Source of the DNA: Pseudoscleropodium purum | Taxonomy: Eukaryota; Streptophyta; Bryopsida; Hypnales; Brachytheciaceae | DNA length: 64,000 nucleotides | Direction of reading: 5' to 3' | Assembly (NCBI GenBank): GCA_963969395.1 | Contig: OZ017795.1 | Location: forward strand, 26,021,063 to 26,085,062 | Shown: positions 24,691-33,960 of the stretch, piece after piece | Layout of the letters: each line of letters starts with the position of its first letter | How positions within the stretch are numbered: position 1 is the first letter of the stretch | Made by a program: the position numbers and the translations under genes | The notes under the pieces: model-generated | The model's input: only the letters and a program-made list of their open reading frames with translations | The model's database searches: none | What the model was told of the DNA's origin: nothing

Positions 24691-25330
24691 GTAAGTGCAA
24701 ATCTCACTTCCATCACAGTAAGCAATTATGAAAATTGGAGTTGAAGGAACCAATTTTATTAAAATAATTCAATCCAAAAATGAAATTTAGAAAATTTATT
24801 ACTATTGCTCTAACTTCTAACCTTTTTGTAGGATTTATTAAAAATAAACAAAGATTATTAAATATTTTAATGCACACTCTTTCAATTTCAAATAAATAAA
24901 TTTTGAATTTTCAAAGTTTCAATGATTGTGGTCGTATAAAAAATTAACCATACACTTCATTGTTTAAATATTGTACATTCTTAGAACCAAAATTTATTCT
25001 ATTTTACTATACAAGCAAAATCTTTAGTTTTAAAAAAATTCTAATATATTTTAGAAGGCTACCATTAATCCAATATCTGTATTATATTTTCTAAAAACCT
25101 CTTTCCTATGGACTTTCTTAGTCCATTAGGGGCTAATTTTAGAAAAGTTGTCCATCTCAAGCACTAAATATGCACAAGCTTCTAAATTGAAATTGGAATT
25201 ATCTTAAAACCTATTTTAGAATTTAATAAACTTCAAGAATTTCAATGTGAGCTTCACATTCTTGGAATGATAGCTCAAGTTGTGTTGCCGTGACCACACA
25301 TGGGTCTAATCCCAAGGAGATGTTTGTCAA
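24691..25330 (+). repeat. Dispersed repeat, inverted copy at 54,020-54,740
   Basis: The reverse complement of 54,020-54,740 aligns along this whole interval. Shared words include AAATTTATTACTATTG, GGCTACCATTAAT, GACCACACATGGGTCTAATC-like sequence and TGATAGCTCAAG. There is no ORF beyond chance. The element type is unknown; neither copy shows convincing ends. Confidence 0.65.
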
Positions 25331-25549
25331 GCATCATCAATAATCTAAAAGAAATTGAAAAATTATACATACTTTCTACTACCTATTTTTTACAGTATAC
25401 ATGTGAAAATTTACTTTGTGAAGAACCCCACCGTGTAAATACCAGAAATTGCTTAAGTTATCAGGAATGGGTTGCCTCCTTTACATTTTGCACCCCACTT
25501 GCCTGAATGGCAGTGAAAAATACTAATTCTTCCCACCACAAGTCCTTTC
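25331..25549. other. No gene recognised
   Basis: A 68-codon plus frame at 25,300-25,506 overlaps the dispersed repeat and has no recognisable motif. Confidence 0.3.
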
Positions 25550-25809
25550 CGAAGGCTAGGGAGGATTGCCCCCCTCTATTGCCCCGCCAGAGGGTAAGTG
25601 TCAAAATTGCCCCTATTTTGGGTCATTTAAATTTTGAATTTGATCATGTCTCATAGCTCATTGGGGGTCTCTGATTGCAAAGATGAATTCAGAAATTGCA
25701 AATTTTAATTTTATCATATGTGGCAAATAAAAAATTTCAGTCTTTTCTATAATTTTCTGTAAGAGTAAAACACAGGGCAATAGAGGAGTCAATCCTCCCT
25801 GGCCCTTCG
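25550..25809. mobile_element. 260-bp foldback element (member 1)
   Basis: The left arm starts CGAAGGCTAGGGAGGATTGC and the right arm is its inverted copy ending CCCTGGCCCTTCG, giving arms of about 36 bp. The interior contains TCTGATTGCAAAGATGAATT, also present in the second member at 29,774-30,036. It has no coding capacity. Confidence 0.7.
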
Positions 25810-26284
25810 TAATTTTCACCATAGCCGTGGACTCGAATCTTTTCCCAATTTCAACAGTCAAGTCTAGTGGATGTGAAAATTCAATTTATGGTAGCTAGTT
25901 GGGTGGCAATGGGTCAGTCTGGTTGGAAAATGTGGGAAAATTCTGGGGACGCTCAGGGGTTGATTGTCTGTACACGCCAACTTCAACTGTCATCCACTAT
26001 TTTGGTATAGGAATTGGTAAAATGGCCAGCTGTCAAATTGTGAATGCCAGACACAAATAATCTTCAATCGGTAAGCTTTTAAAATGGAAAACAGTCTAAA
26101 ATTTGAAGTTTCTTTGTGGGTAAACATGGATGTCTTTTAGAGCATCAGTGCAGTTATAAAACCTTATTGATTATTCTTCTGCTTGATTTCATGAGACCAA
26201 TCACAAGGCAGCGTCTAATTTTGGTTTTCCTGGTGGTGGCAATACTGTTGCACCTTGAAATGCAAGAGGATTCTTGGCTTGGTG
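25810..26284. other. No gene recognised
   Basis: There is no paralogous sequence in the window. Homology to the jacalin genes begins abruptly near 26,285, so a breakpoint lies there. Confidence 0.35.
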
Positions 26285-26727
26285 ACGTAAATTCCTTGCA
26301 AAGTTTCTACCACCAAAGTTATAATCCATCTCCATTGAACACAGTATTCCTGGAGATTCGATTCTGAACTTCTTCCTATTGATAGAGTTGGCCACATCAA
26401 TAAATTTACGATCATCATCACCTTCCCAAGGGCCTTGGAAGCTGTTTGTATGATAAATGCACCACATTGGCAGCGTACTATTAAATATCTCTCTCAGATA
26501 CCTTTGAGCTGATGTGTAACCACAAATTCATGCATTCTTTCACAAGCTAGCACATCACATCCCCAATATTTGAATTTGGACTTGGGGAATGCTGTATCCA
26601 GTCAGCTTGCTTTCATTCAGAATTATGAATACTAAAATTTGCTTGAGATAAAACAACTCTTTGGTTTTTGCTTGATCAGTCATTCAAATTATACAGTTCA
26701 TACTCTCACCAACACATGTTCAGATTA

Positions 26728-27145
26728 CAGCATCGCCACCCATTCCCCCTGGTAGGGCTGGGGAAATGGAGTGGTCGAGCCCTGTAGCCCCTAGGTCACT
26801 TTCATCTGCCATCCATCCTTGTCTTCAAGGACACATTAAACCAAGTTTGTTGCAAACAGTAATGATTTGTCATAATCAAGAGTCAACCAACATGAAAATT
26901 GATTAAAAAATTATAAAAAATGGTCCACAAATCAACAAACTTGACAAGATCAAGCAAGAATCAAAGCATGGCAAGGTGGGTGGATGGACATCACTCCAAA
27001 AGTCTCTCTTAGTGTTTGAAGAGAGACTTTTGGAGTGATTAGTTTCTTTTAGTCCCTCATTGGGTCCACTATGGCTCACTTTTTCTTCCCTAGCCCCACC
27101 AAAGCCCCAAGCCAAGAGCTTAGTAGTGAATGGGTGGCAATGCTT
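26728..27145. mobile_element. PIF/Harbinger-like MITE in the fourth locus
   Basis: This 418-bp element has ends CAGCATCGCCACCCATTC and, reverse-complemented, AAGCATTGCCACCCATTC. It is flanked by TTA at 26,725-26,727 and 27,146-27,148. The empty site is visible in copy 3 intron 2 (GTTCAGATTAGTACACAAC, about 49,549-49,567). A 3-bp TTA duplication is the PIF/Harbinger (Tourist-like) habit. The terminal bases are not a typical Harbinger consensus, so the family is tentative. It has no transposase. Confidence 0.7.
26990..27039. repeat. Perfect 20-bp stem hairpin
   Basis: ATCACTCCAAAAGTCTCTCT is followed after a 10-base spacer by its exact reverse complement. It lies within the MITE at 26,728-27,145 and may be a nested small insertion or a small-RNA-prone hairpin. 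Confidence 0.8.
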
Positions 27146-27299
27146 TTAGTACACAACATGGCTTATATGTGCCTTTTCAAGTGGTTTGAGTTCCAATTTA
27201 GATGGACAAATATCTTGTACTTCCGACGTTCTCTGATCACCTACAAAACATATATACGGGTAAACAATTAAAACTAGTCCTAGAAATTAGAAATTATAC

Positions 27300-27652
27300 T
27301 AATTTTTTTTAATTCAAATAATTTAGAATTGTACAACATATATGGAAAATAGTAAGTAGAATTCAGTAGAGAATGATTCAAAATAATAAATTATTAAGAA
27401 TTTAGTTATGGAATTGAAAATTACCAATCCTAATAGTTGGAATGTTGTAATAATCAAAACCTACACCTAATTTTTTATTTTTTCAAAAATTAAAAAAAAA
27501 ATTGAATTAAATAAAGGACTTCAAAATTCATCTTAGAATGAGATATCATAATTACACGCAAACTAAAACTCGGTGCAACTTTCATCTCATTAATAAATAG
27601 TTAATTGCCTCAAATCACTACGTTGCCAAATAATGCCATTTGGTTCTTTAGG
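27300..27652. mobile_element. TTAA family A remnant at the deletion junction
   Basis: This is the interior and right end of family A, with its middle deleted. It joins intron 1 of the fourth kinase-jacalin locus on the left and the shared distal 5' flank (27,656 onward) on the right. The right end reads CTTTAGGGATTAA, equivalent to 8,612-8,621 in unit 1. Confidence 0.65.
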
Positions 27653-28860
27653 GATTAATCTTATTACATGCTACATTAAAATTCTCACAAATGAATGAAC
27701 AATGACCCTACGAGCATTTCAAAAGTCAAAATTTGGATTTTCACATAGTTCTTGATTTTAAACATTTTTTAATTTCAACCAAAAAATTATGAATCTAATA
27801 ATCTATTTTCAACTCCATTTGAATTTTTTTTCAAAAATTATGAGAATTACAATTTCTTCCAATACTTTGGAGATAATATTTTGAAAGTTCAAAATATATG
27901 ACTTTTGAACTTTTTTCTATTGGATTTTGCTTGATAAAACTTCAAGGATTACATCAATTACACTTGATGGTATGATTTCTTGATGCTTGATAATATTATT
28001 TCTATTTTTCTTTAAAATTTTATACTATTTTAAGCATTTTGGTATTTTCTATGATTTTTACCAAATTATTTTTTGAGAAATAATATAAAATTTCATTTAA
28101 TGTTTTAATTATTAAAAAATGAAATTAAATATATAGATGTATGTGTGTCTGTGAATAGTATCAAATTTTTGAAATGTGTGTTCTAATGTAGAAATGTAAT
28201 GAAGTTTTAAAAAGCTAAAACATGAAATGTCTTTTAAAGGTTAAAATTTCCACAACTAATTTGGAGAACAATTGTTTCCCATGAAGGATGCAAGGACGAG
28301 CACTAGGGTAGAGAGTGCAAAGTGTATATTGTTCAAACTACCTTAAATTCATGTTCTAAAATCCAAAATATGGTATAAATCAACCTAGATGGATATCCTT
28401 GATATAGAGCTTCAACGTCACAAGCTCCTACATACACATGTATACATACTTGTTAAAAACAATTCTAACAAGTTGCTACTAATTAACTTGTACAAAGCAA
28501 CTAGCCAATTTATTACATTGTTATGACTAATGCTAAACCAATTGAACCTAGTCAATGGAAGGGGCATTTGAACAATCCAATTAACTATATCTACACGATA
28601 TGAAGCCTCAACACTATTAGTAGACAATTGCAAGTAATTTGTTGCAAGCTAAATTGCCAGCTATAACTAAAGAAGCTATTAAATTAAAAAAAAATAACTT
28701 GCTTCCAAAACTATGCTTAAATTTTTTCTTGATTATGATCTTGTATTCATCAAATTTATTTAGAAAAGAGAAACATAAAGCTTTGTAGAAAATTTGCCTC
28801 CAATACTTAAAGAGAAGGGTTGTGGCTATAGCAATGGCACTTCTATGGCCATGATTAGAA
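27653..28860. repeat. Distal 5' flank of the fourth unit
   Basis: The sequence aligns with 8,622-9,790 along its full length, including the same relation to the TTAA element. The fourth locus therefore descends from a unit organised like unit 1. No coding potential was recognised in the minus frames 28,418-28,633 and 28,617-28,898. Confidence 0.65.
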
Positions 28861-28965
28861 GAATGGGTGGGCAACTTCTTCCTCCCATTGCCTTCCATTG
28901 ATTTTCATTGCCCACCCATTCTTTCATTGCCTTTCATTGCCTTCCATTGCTTGCCATGCCATTAC
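28861..28965. repeat. CATTGCC low-complexity repeat and GGGTGG/CCACCC foldback
   Basis: GAATGGGTGGGCAAC and its inverted partner GCCCACCCATTC flank a run of CATTGCCTTC-like words that continues to 28,965. The arm sequence resembles the terminal repeat of the MITE at 26,728-27,145. Confidence 0.6.
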
Positions 28966-29773
28966 AATTTTAAAATGATAGTGAATACTATAATAGCAAT
29001 TTATGTATGAAATTTGTTGTGATGGGCTAAAATATAACACTCTAAGAGTAGTGATTTATGCACACTTTCTATTCATTAATTGAATGGCCTAATTGAATAG
29101 CACTATTCAAATTTTTAATTTTACATTTTATCTCCTCCATTATTAATACATTTCAGGAGTATAATTTAATTATAAAATGGAACTATAAAGAGTGAGGACA
29201 TTTGACATTGTATTGTACAAGGGAATTTAAGAAGAATCAATCAAAGAAAGGTACTCTTAAGATGAAGAAAAGAGAGATCAAGAGTATTCAAGAGCATTAG
29301 AGGAAACCTTCTAAACTATAGTAGAAATAAAAAGTTTATAGATTAGTAACATAATGATGATAAAGTTTATAATTTAAGCAAAAATTTTGAAATCATATTG
29401 TGATTTTTGTCATACCTTTATAATATTGATGATTATGTATGAAATATTAAGTGATATGTATGTGAGATATCAAGTATGTCAAATGCATTTATTAATATAC
29501 ATTATGGATTTAGGGTTAAGATGTTGACAATTTGAGGATAGAATGTATTATTAAAATTCACAACAAATTCTTTGAGAGATTGGGGAGGAAGATCCATTTG
29601 AATATGATCAAATTGTGACCCTCATCACATTATAAGCAACAGGATGCTAAACCCATCCCATAAAAGATGAAAACAAAGGATTTTTAAACTTTAGAGAAAT
29701 CGCTAAATTTTATTTTATTTTTCACATAATTCTTTTTTTGCAAATTTAGAATTCATATTTGCAATTCAGAGAC
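28966..29773. other. No gene recognised
   Basis: AT-rich unique-looking DNA. At 29,690-29,775 there is an inverted copy of the interior of the adjacent 260-bp foldback, so a second element copy may be nested here. Confidence 0.35.
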
Positions 29774-30036
29774 CCCAAATTAGGGTCAGGGTGAACTGCC
29801 CCCCCTCGCTCGTCCCCCCTAAGTCAGTCTTCAGTCTAGGGCATGCAAGTAAAAAAAAAGCCCCCTACATTGTGCTTGATTAAATTACCTAGCACACCTC
29901 CCCTAGCAAATTTGGGGCCTCTGATTGCAAATATGAATTCAGAATTTGAAAATTTTTATCATATTTGGCAAATAAAAAATTTCAGGGTTTTCTTTTAAGG
30001 ATGAGCGAGGGGGTCAGTTCACCCCAACCCAAATTG
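29774..30036. mobile_element. 260-bp foldback element (member 2)
   Basis: The arms of about 38 bp are CCAAATTAGGGTCAGGGTGA...CTCGCTCGTCC and its inverted copy at 29,999-30,036. The interior shares the TGATTGCAAATATGAATTCAG region with 25,670-25,740. The arm sequence has diverged from member 1 but keeps the same layout and length. Confidence 0.65.
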
Positions 30037-30643
30037 GCTAGGTGAGGTATAGAGCATACTCTAGACACAGCTCAAAATAGGGGACTTTTCTTTACTTTTT
30101 TATCCGCAGTGAACTGCCCAAAATTACCCTGCTAAGCCCACTTCATAGACTGGATTTCATATCCTACTTACAGGAATAGCAAGCAAGCCAGTCAAGAATA
30201 GCAACCATCAAAACATGTCAGCAAGAGAGTTTGTTGAATTTCAGTTCAGTCATGTGAACTAGATGGCATTACGGCAAGGCATACAAACTCTGGAGCAACC
30301 AGCCAGCCAAGTTATTACCAAGTTATTCCCAAACACCCCCAAACACACCATCTGAAGGGCACAGATGCAAGGAGCCCTTCCTGAAACTCAAGGCTGCCTG
30401 GAGATGAGCATGTATGGCTGTATGTCTTGTAAGTTAGGCCCTCCAATGCAGGAATTGGATGATGTGGTTACGCTGGATCGCAGCCATGTTGAATGTCAAT
30501 GGCGAGAAAATGTCAATTTTGTTGAATTTGTGATATTTCACATGTGAAAATTGTGGCAAAATCTCACAGGTCTAATTTGAGGCCACAAACTAAGTTAAGG
30601 CGTACAGGTGTAGGTTTAGGGGTGCTTGATCCTTTCACCCCTA
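30037..30643. other. No gene recognised, somewhat GC-richer
   Basis: 30,150-30,540 is more balanced in base composition than its surroundings. A 60-codon plus frame at 30,365-30,547 has no motif. It could be old host sequence or a transposon interior. Confidence 0.3.
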
Positions 30644-30647
30644 AAGG

Positions 30648-32649
30648 TTGCAGACTATGTTTTCACCAAATGTTTCAAAATTGCCATTTTTGATATAAGT
30701 ATCAAATTTTTTTATAAAAAATTATTTTCGGACACATGTAACCGTAGGATCTTGTAAACTAGTTTGAAAAGATGTGGAAAAAATTTCAGAATTTTTCACC
30801 ATGTAGATTGCAAGATAACATGTTATATTAGCATTAAAAAGATATCAAGATATTATCTGTTTGTTATTATGTATCTATAAGTTTCTGAAATTTGTTATCT
30901 GTGCAAATTTTATATTAACATTTTTTTTTTATTACCGTGGTAGATTACAAAAACCATTTTTTTGACCCTTTGTAAATAAGGGCGGTTGCACTTCACAAGG
31001 TCACATTTGTATGAAAAAATGTCCAAAATGATGGTATCTCTTGGATTCATTCTTCAAACCAAGTTGAATACATGCTTGAAAATTTTTAGATCATTTGGAA
31101 TTGCACAACATACAAGAAAAAAATAGTAAGTAGAAAGAAGTAGAAAGTGATTCAAAACACTAAATTGTTAAGAATTTCATTATGGAATTGAAAAATTCAA
31201 ATCCTAATGGTGCTAATGTAATAATAAACAATTTCCATCATATCCTTTTATTTTTTTCAAAAAATATTAAAAATTGAGTTAAATAAAGGACTCCAAGGTT
31301 TATTTTTGAGTAGGAAATCCATGACTACCCGCAAACTAGAGCATCTTATAACTTTCATCTCATAAATCAAAATGGAATGATTTAAAGCTTTTCACATACA
31401 TATAAATCTAGAAAATCAATTTCAAATTTTTATTTTTGGAGAAAGAGATTTCTTAAGAAATTTTTGGGTTGCCTGCCGAGCATTGAAAATTACATATCAT
31501 TCAATAACTTTTGGATCATGTAGTCAAAAATTATGAAAATTATTAGACCTTAATCCCTCACTATTAGAGGGGACGAAATGTGTCCTCACATAGTTTTCAG
31601 TCGAATTGAAACAACTTTAACTTTTGCATCTCATGTTCAAATTCAATAAAACCTGTTGAAAAAGTTGCGCTCTATCTTCTAGTTTGTATGGTAAAAGTTT
31701 CAGATCAATACAAGATGAATCAAGTTTTTGGAAGCCAATCAAAGTTCATAGGTTTAATTTGAGCTCACCAAACTGCATTTGATGGCTGAAACTTTGGGGG
31801 TTGGTATCTACTTTGTCAAATGTTTGTTTTCAATAAAATTTGTTGAGTTATGTTTCCCTTTTAGTCTAGTTATTGTGATAAATTTTTCTTGTCAATCCAA
31901 GCTTCTTTGAATGTTTGGGAGCAATTCGAAATTTAAAATCTAGATATTTTTGGATTACAATAAACTTTGGTGGCTTGTTTCTTCTCTATACGGTGTCCAT
32001 TTCCAATAAAATTTGTTAGAAAAGTTGCGCATACTAGTCTAGTTTGTGTGGTTAAAATTTCATATAAATCCAAGTAGTTACGAGTGACTAAGACGCATTT
32101 TAGTAGAAGGAGGTTTAGTATTACATAGTGTTTTCTGCAACTTTTCTTGTTTTTTTTGACATTTCAAAGCTATTTTGCAAACACATTGAGTCAATTCAAT
32201 GAAACTTTTTTGACCAATGTGGTTGTATGATAATTCTAAATCACTAAATAGTTTTAAGTTTTTTCATTTGAGTAAGTTTAGAAATCAAATTTCACCTCCA
32301 AATGTGTTTTAAAAAAAATTTCAACATCTTTTTTTACCACTGAAACATTATAATCTTTCAATCTATACGGTCAAATGACTTCAAATTTTATCTGTGTCAT
32401 CGCCAACATGTTTACTACAACATTGTATGGTTGAGATTTCTATAACTCAGTGACATTTAAATTTATAGCACTTCAAAAGCAATGATGTTTTTGAACCCAT
32501 TTCAACCTTAGACAGTGAGGGGTTAAAGCTACTCCTTGGGCACATGTTGTGTGAAAATTTCAGAAAAAACAATTAAAAACTCCATTCGTAGTGAGCTGCC
32601 CAAAATTGCTATGTTGCCAAAAAACGCAGTTTTGACCTTTAATTAGGGG
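30648..32649. mobile_element. TTAA family A element carrying a nested family B insertion
   Basis: The left end reads CCCCTAAAGGTTGCAGACTA (its flanking TTAA has decayed to TTCA) and the right end reads AATTAGGGG before TTAA at 32,650-32,653. After removing the nested element at 31,554-32,522 plus one TTAA, the remainder is about 1.03 kb and aligns with the other family A members. There is no ORF. Confidence 0.75.
31554..32522. mobile_element. TTAA-flanked element, family B (nested)
   Basis: This 969-bp element lies between TTAA at 31,550-31,553 and TTAA at 32,523-32,526. The ends are TCCCTCACTATTAGAGG and, reverse-complemented, CCCCTCACTGTCTAAGG. The host family A sequence continues across it as GACC-TTAA-AGCTACTC. 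The uninterrupted form is at 8,491-8,503, which demonstrates the TTAA target duplication. The inverted family mate is 56,695-57,652. No ORF was seen. Confidence 0.85.
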
Positions 32650-32653
32650 TTAA

Positions 32654-33342
32654 TTTGCTGATTTGGTGCCCTGGATGGGGTGTTGGAATATGAGCTCAGC
32701 TTTTTCACGCAATGAAATGCGCAATATTAGGGCACCTGCAGACAGTGAACTGGATCAAGAGTCACGAACCATGGTGTTGTTTCCGAATTGCTCAGTTATG
32801 TATTGACGATCGATTATGTCCATTCTTTCTTGCAGGGTGCAGCGACACGAATCATTTCCAAGCATTTTAGAATCCCAGCTGCGTAACCTTTTAAGAAAAT
32901 CTGAGAAGCAAGGTCGTCTGCCAAGGCATGTGCGGCTATTGCAAGGACATGGCGAACCAAAGTTAAACAGAGCCTGCAATCCAAAGTACAAGTAAGAACG
33001 TTGCTATGTACAATGTATGAATCCTGCATTCATTATCGAAAATGTTACCCCAGTCTAGCTTCAGTTTCAATTCCCATGTTGAGATTTCTCAAAGTAGTGA
33101 TCCCTGCTGAACGAATGAGAACGACTCAACGAGTAGCATACCCTGAGCCTGCAAAGCATCATAGAGTTGATGGCGTATGCTCATAATCCGCTCTGCCACG
33201 CCCTCCAACTCCACATTGCATTCCTCAAAAGACGCCTGCACATTAGCTCCTTGGGCCTTGTATTACTTTGAGCAGTTTTCACTTAATCATGCATCAGAAT
33301 GTTGACAGCTCCGGTGATTGCTAGGTTTCTAAACCCTATCCC
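32654..33342. other. No gene recognised, GC-richer stretch
   Basis: Overlapping minus frames at 32,755-32,991 and 32,814-33,029 and a plus frame at 33,001-33,186 are of similar length, and none shows a known motif. The composition differs from the surrounding AT-rich repeats, so it may be a captured or decayed gene fragment. Confidence 0.3.
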
Positions 33343-33960
33343 ATGAGGTCTGGAATAAGCGTGAAAATGCGAAGGAATACTACCTGTCAGCCAGAATTGT
33401 GGCTGCAATGGCAGGAAGTAGGAACGCTCCAATTCTCACCTTCCACACAGAACCAGCATACAAACTTCAACGGTGGATCGGTGCCTGCACTCTCTCGACA
33501 TTCAAACATTATCAGCCAAATTTTTCAAGCAACCGAAAGAATCATATCAACCTCCCTCTGTCAACACCATAACCTAAAACAATGGGCAGCGCAACAAAGA
33601 AGTACGTATTCAACACGAAACACAGAGTCACGAAATAGAGTGCAAGCGGAGCGACAAGTCGGAGAAGACGATGAGAACCAGAAATCAGATGAAAACTGTG
33701 AAATAACGTGGATGAAAAGTTTATTTTTCATTCGTTCCGTACAACGAGGTGAGCACATTCAACCCTTAATGCCCAGGGCTCCAAATTCTGGTGTCAACAA
33801 TAATTTGAAGTTAAATAAAACCTTGCCAAGTTGCTATTTTTTAGTACTTTATATTGTTTTGAAATACTTTTTTAAGTCTACTTTTAGCATCAAAAATTTT
33901 ATTTCAAGAATGAATGATTTTGATTTTCCTATTCAAGATTTTGTACGAGGATATCCTTGA
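33343..33960 (+). CDS. 205-codon open frame of doubtful status
   Basis: The frame runs from MRSGISVKMRRN to a stop at 33,958-33,960. Residues 1-140 are Gln/Asn/Ser-rich with no recognised domain. The last ~65 residues are translated from a piece of a TTAA family C transposon (33,762-33,960), so the C-terminus at least is fortuitous. Inside it, in another frame, ATGGGCAGCGCAACAAAGAA starts MGSATKKYVFNTKHRVTK before a stop, which looks like it might be a short true exon, but I cannot identify it. No promoter, splice or paralogue evidence supports the frame. I list it only because it is the longest plus-strand frame in the window. Confidence 0.15.
   Translation: MRSGISVKMRRNTTCQPELWLQWQEVGTLQFSPSTQNQHTNFNGGSVPALSRHSNIISQIFQATERIISTSLCQHHNLKQWAAQQRSTYSTRNTESRNRVQAERQVGEDDENQKSDENCEITWMKSLFFIRSVQRGEHIQPLMPRAPNSGVNNNLKLNKTLPSCYFLVLYIVLKYFFKSTFSIKNFISRMNDFDFPIQDFVRGYP
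33762..33960. mobile_element. Truncated TTAA family C element
   Basis: The sequence from CAACCCTTAATGCCCAGGGC onward aligns to the reverse complement of the right end of the element at 59,652-60,297, including ATAATTTGAAGTTA and CTATTCAAGATTTTGT. Homology ends near 33,955 and no second terminus is seen. Confidence 0.6.

Larger units (their letters stand above)
26285..27240 (-). pseudogene. Kinase-jacalin fusion, fourth locus (lectin fragment only)
   Basis: The linker exon equivalent is 27,167-27,240, the same 74-bp length as copy 2, but its donor GT has become AT. The first jacalin exon starts at 26,441 and reads FQGPWEGDDD...FIDVANSINRKKF, resembling copy 2, but has one extra base at its start that shifts the frame. 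Homology stops near 26,285, before the exon's end, and the second jacalin exon is absent. The kinase exon and helical domain are also absent: just upstream of the linker, intron 1 sequence runs directly into the middle of a TTAA family A element at about 27,295. A PIF-like element sits in the remaining intron. The locus is a deletion derivative of a full unit and cannot encode a kinase or a whole lectin. Confidence 0.85.
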
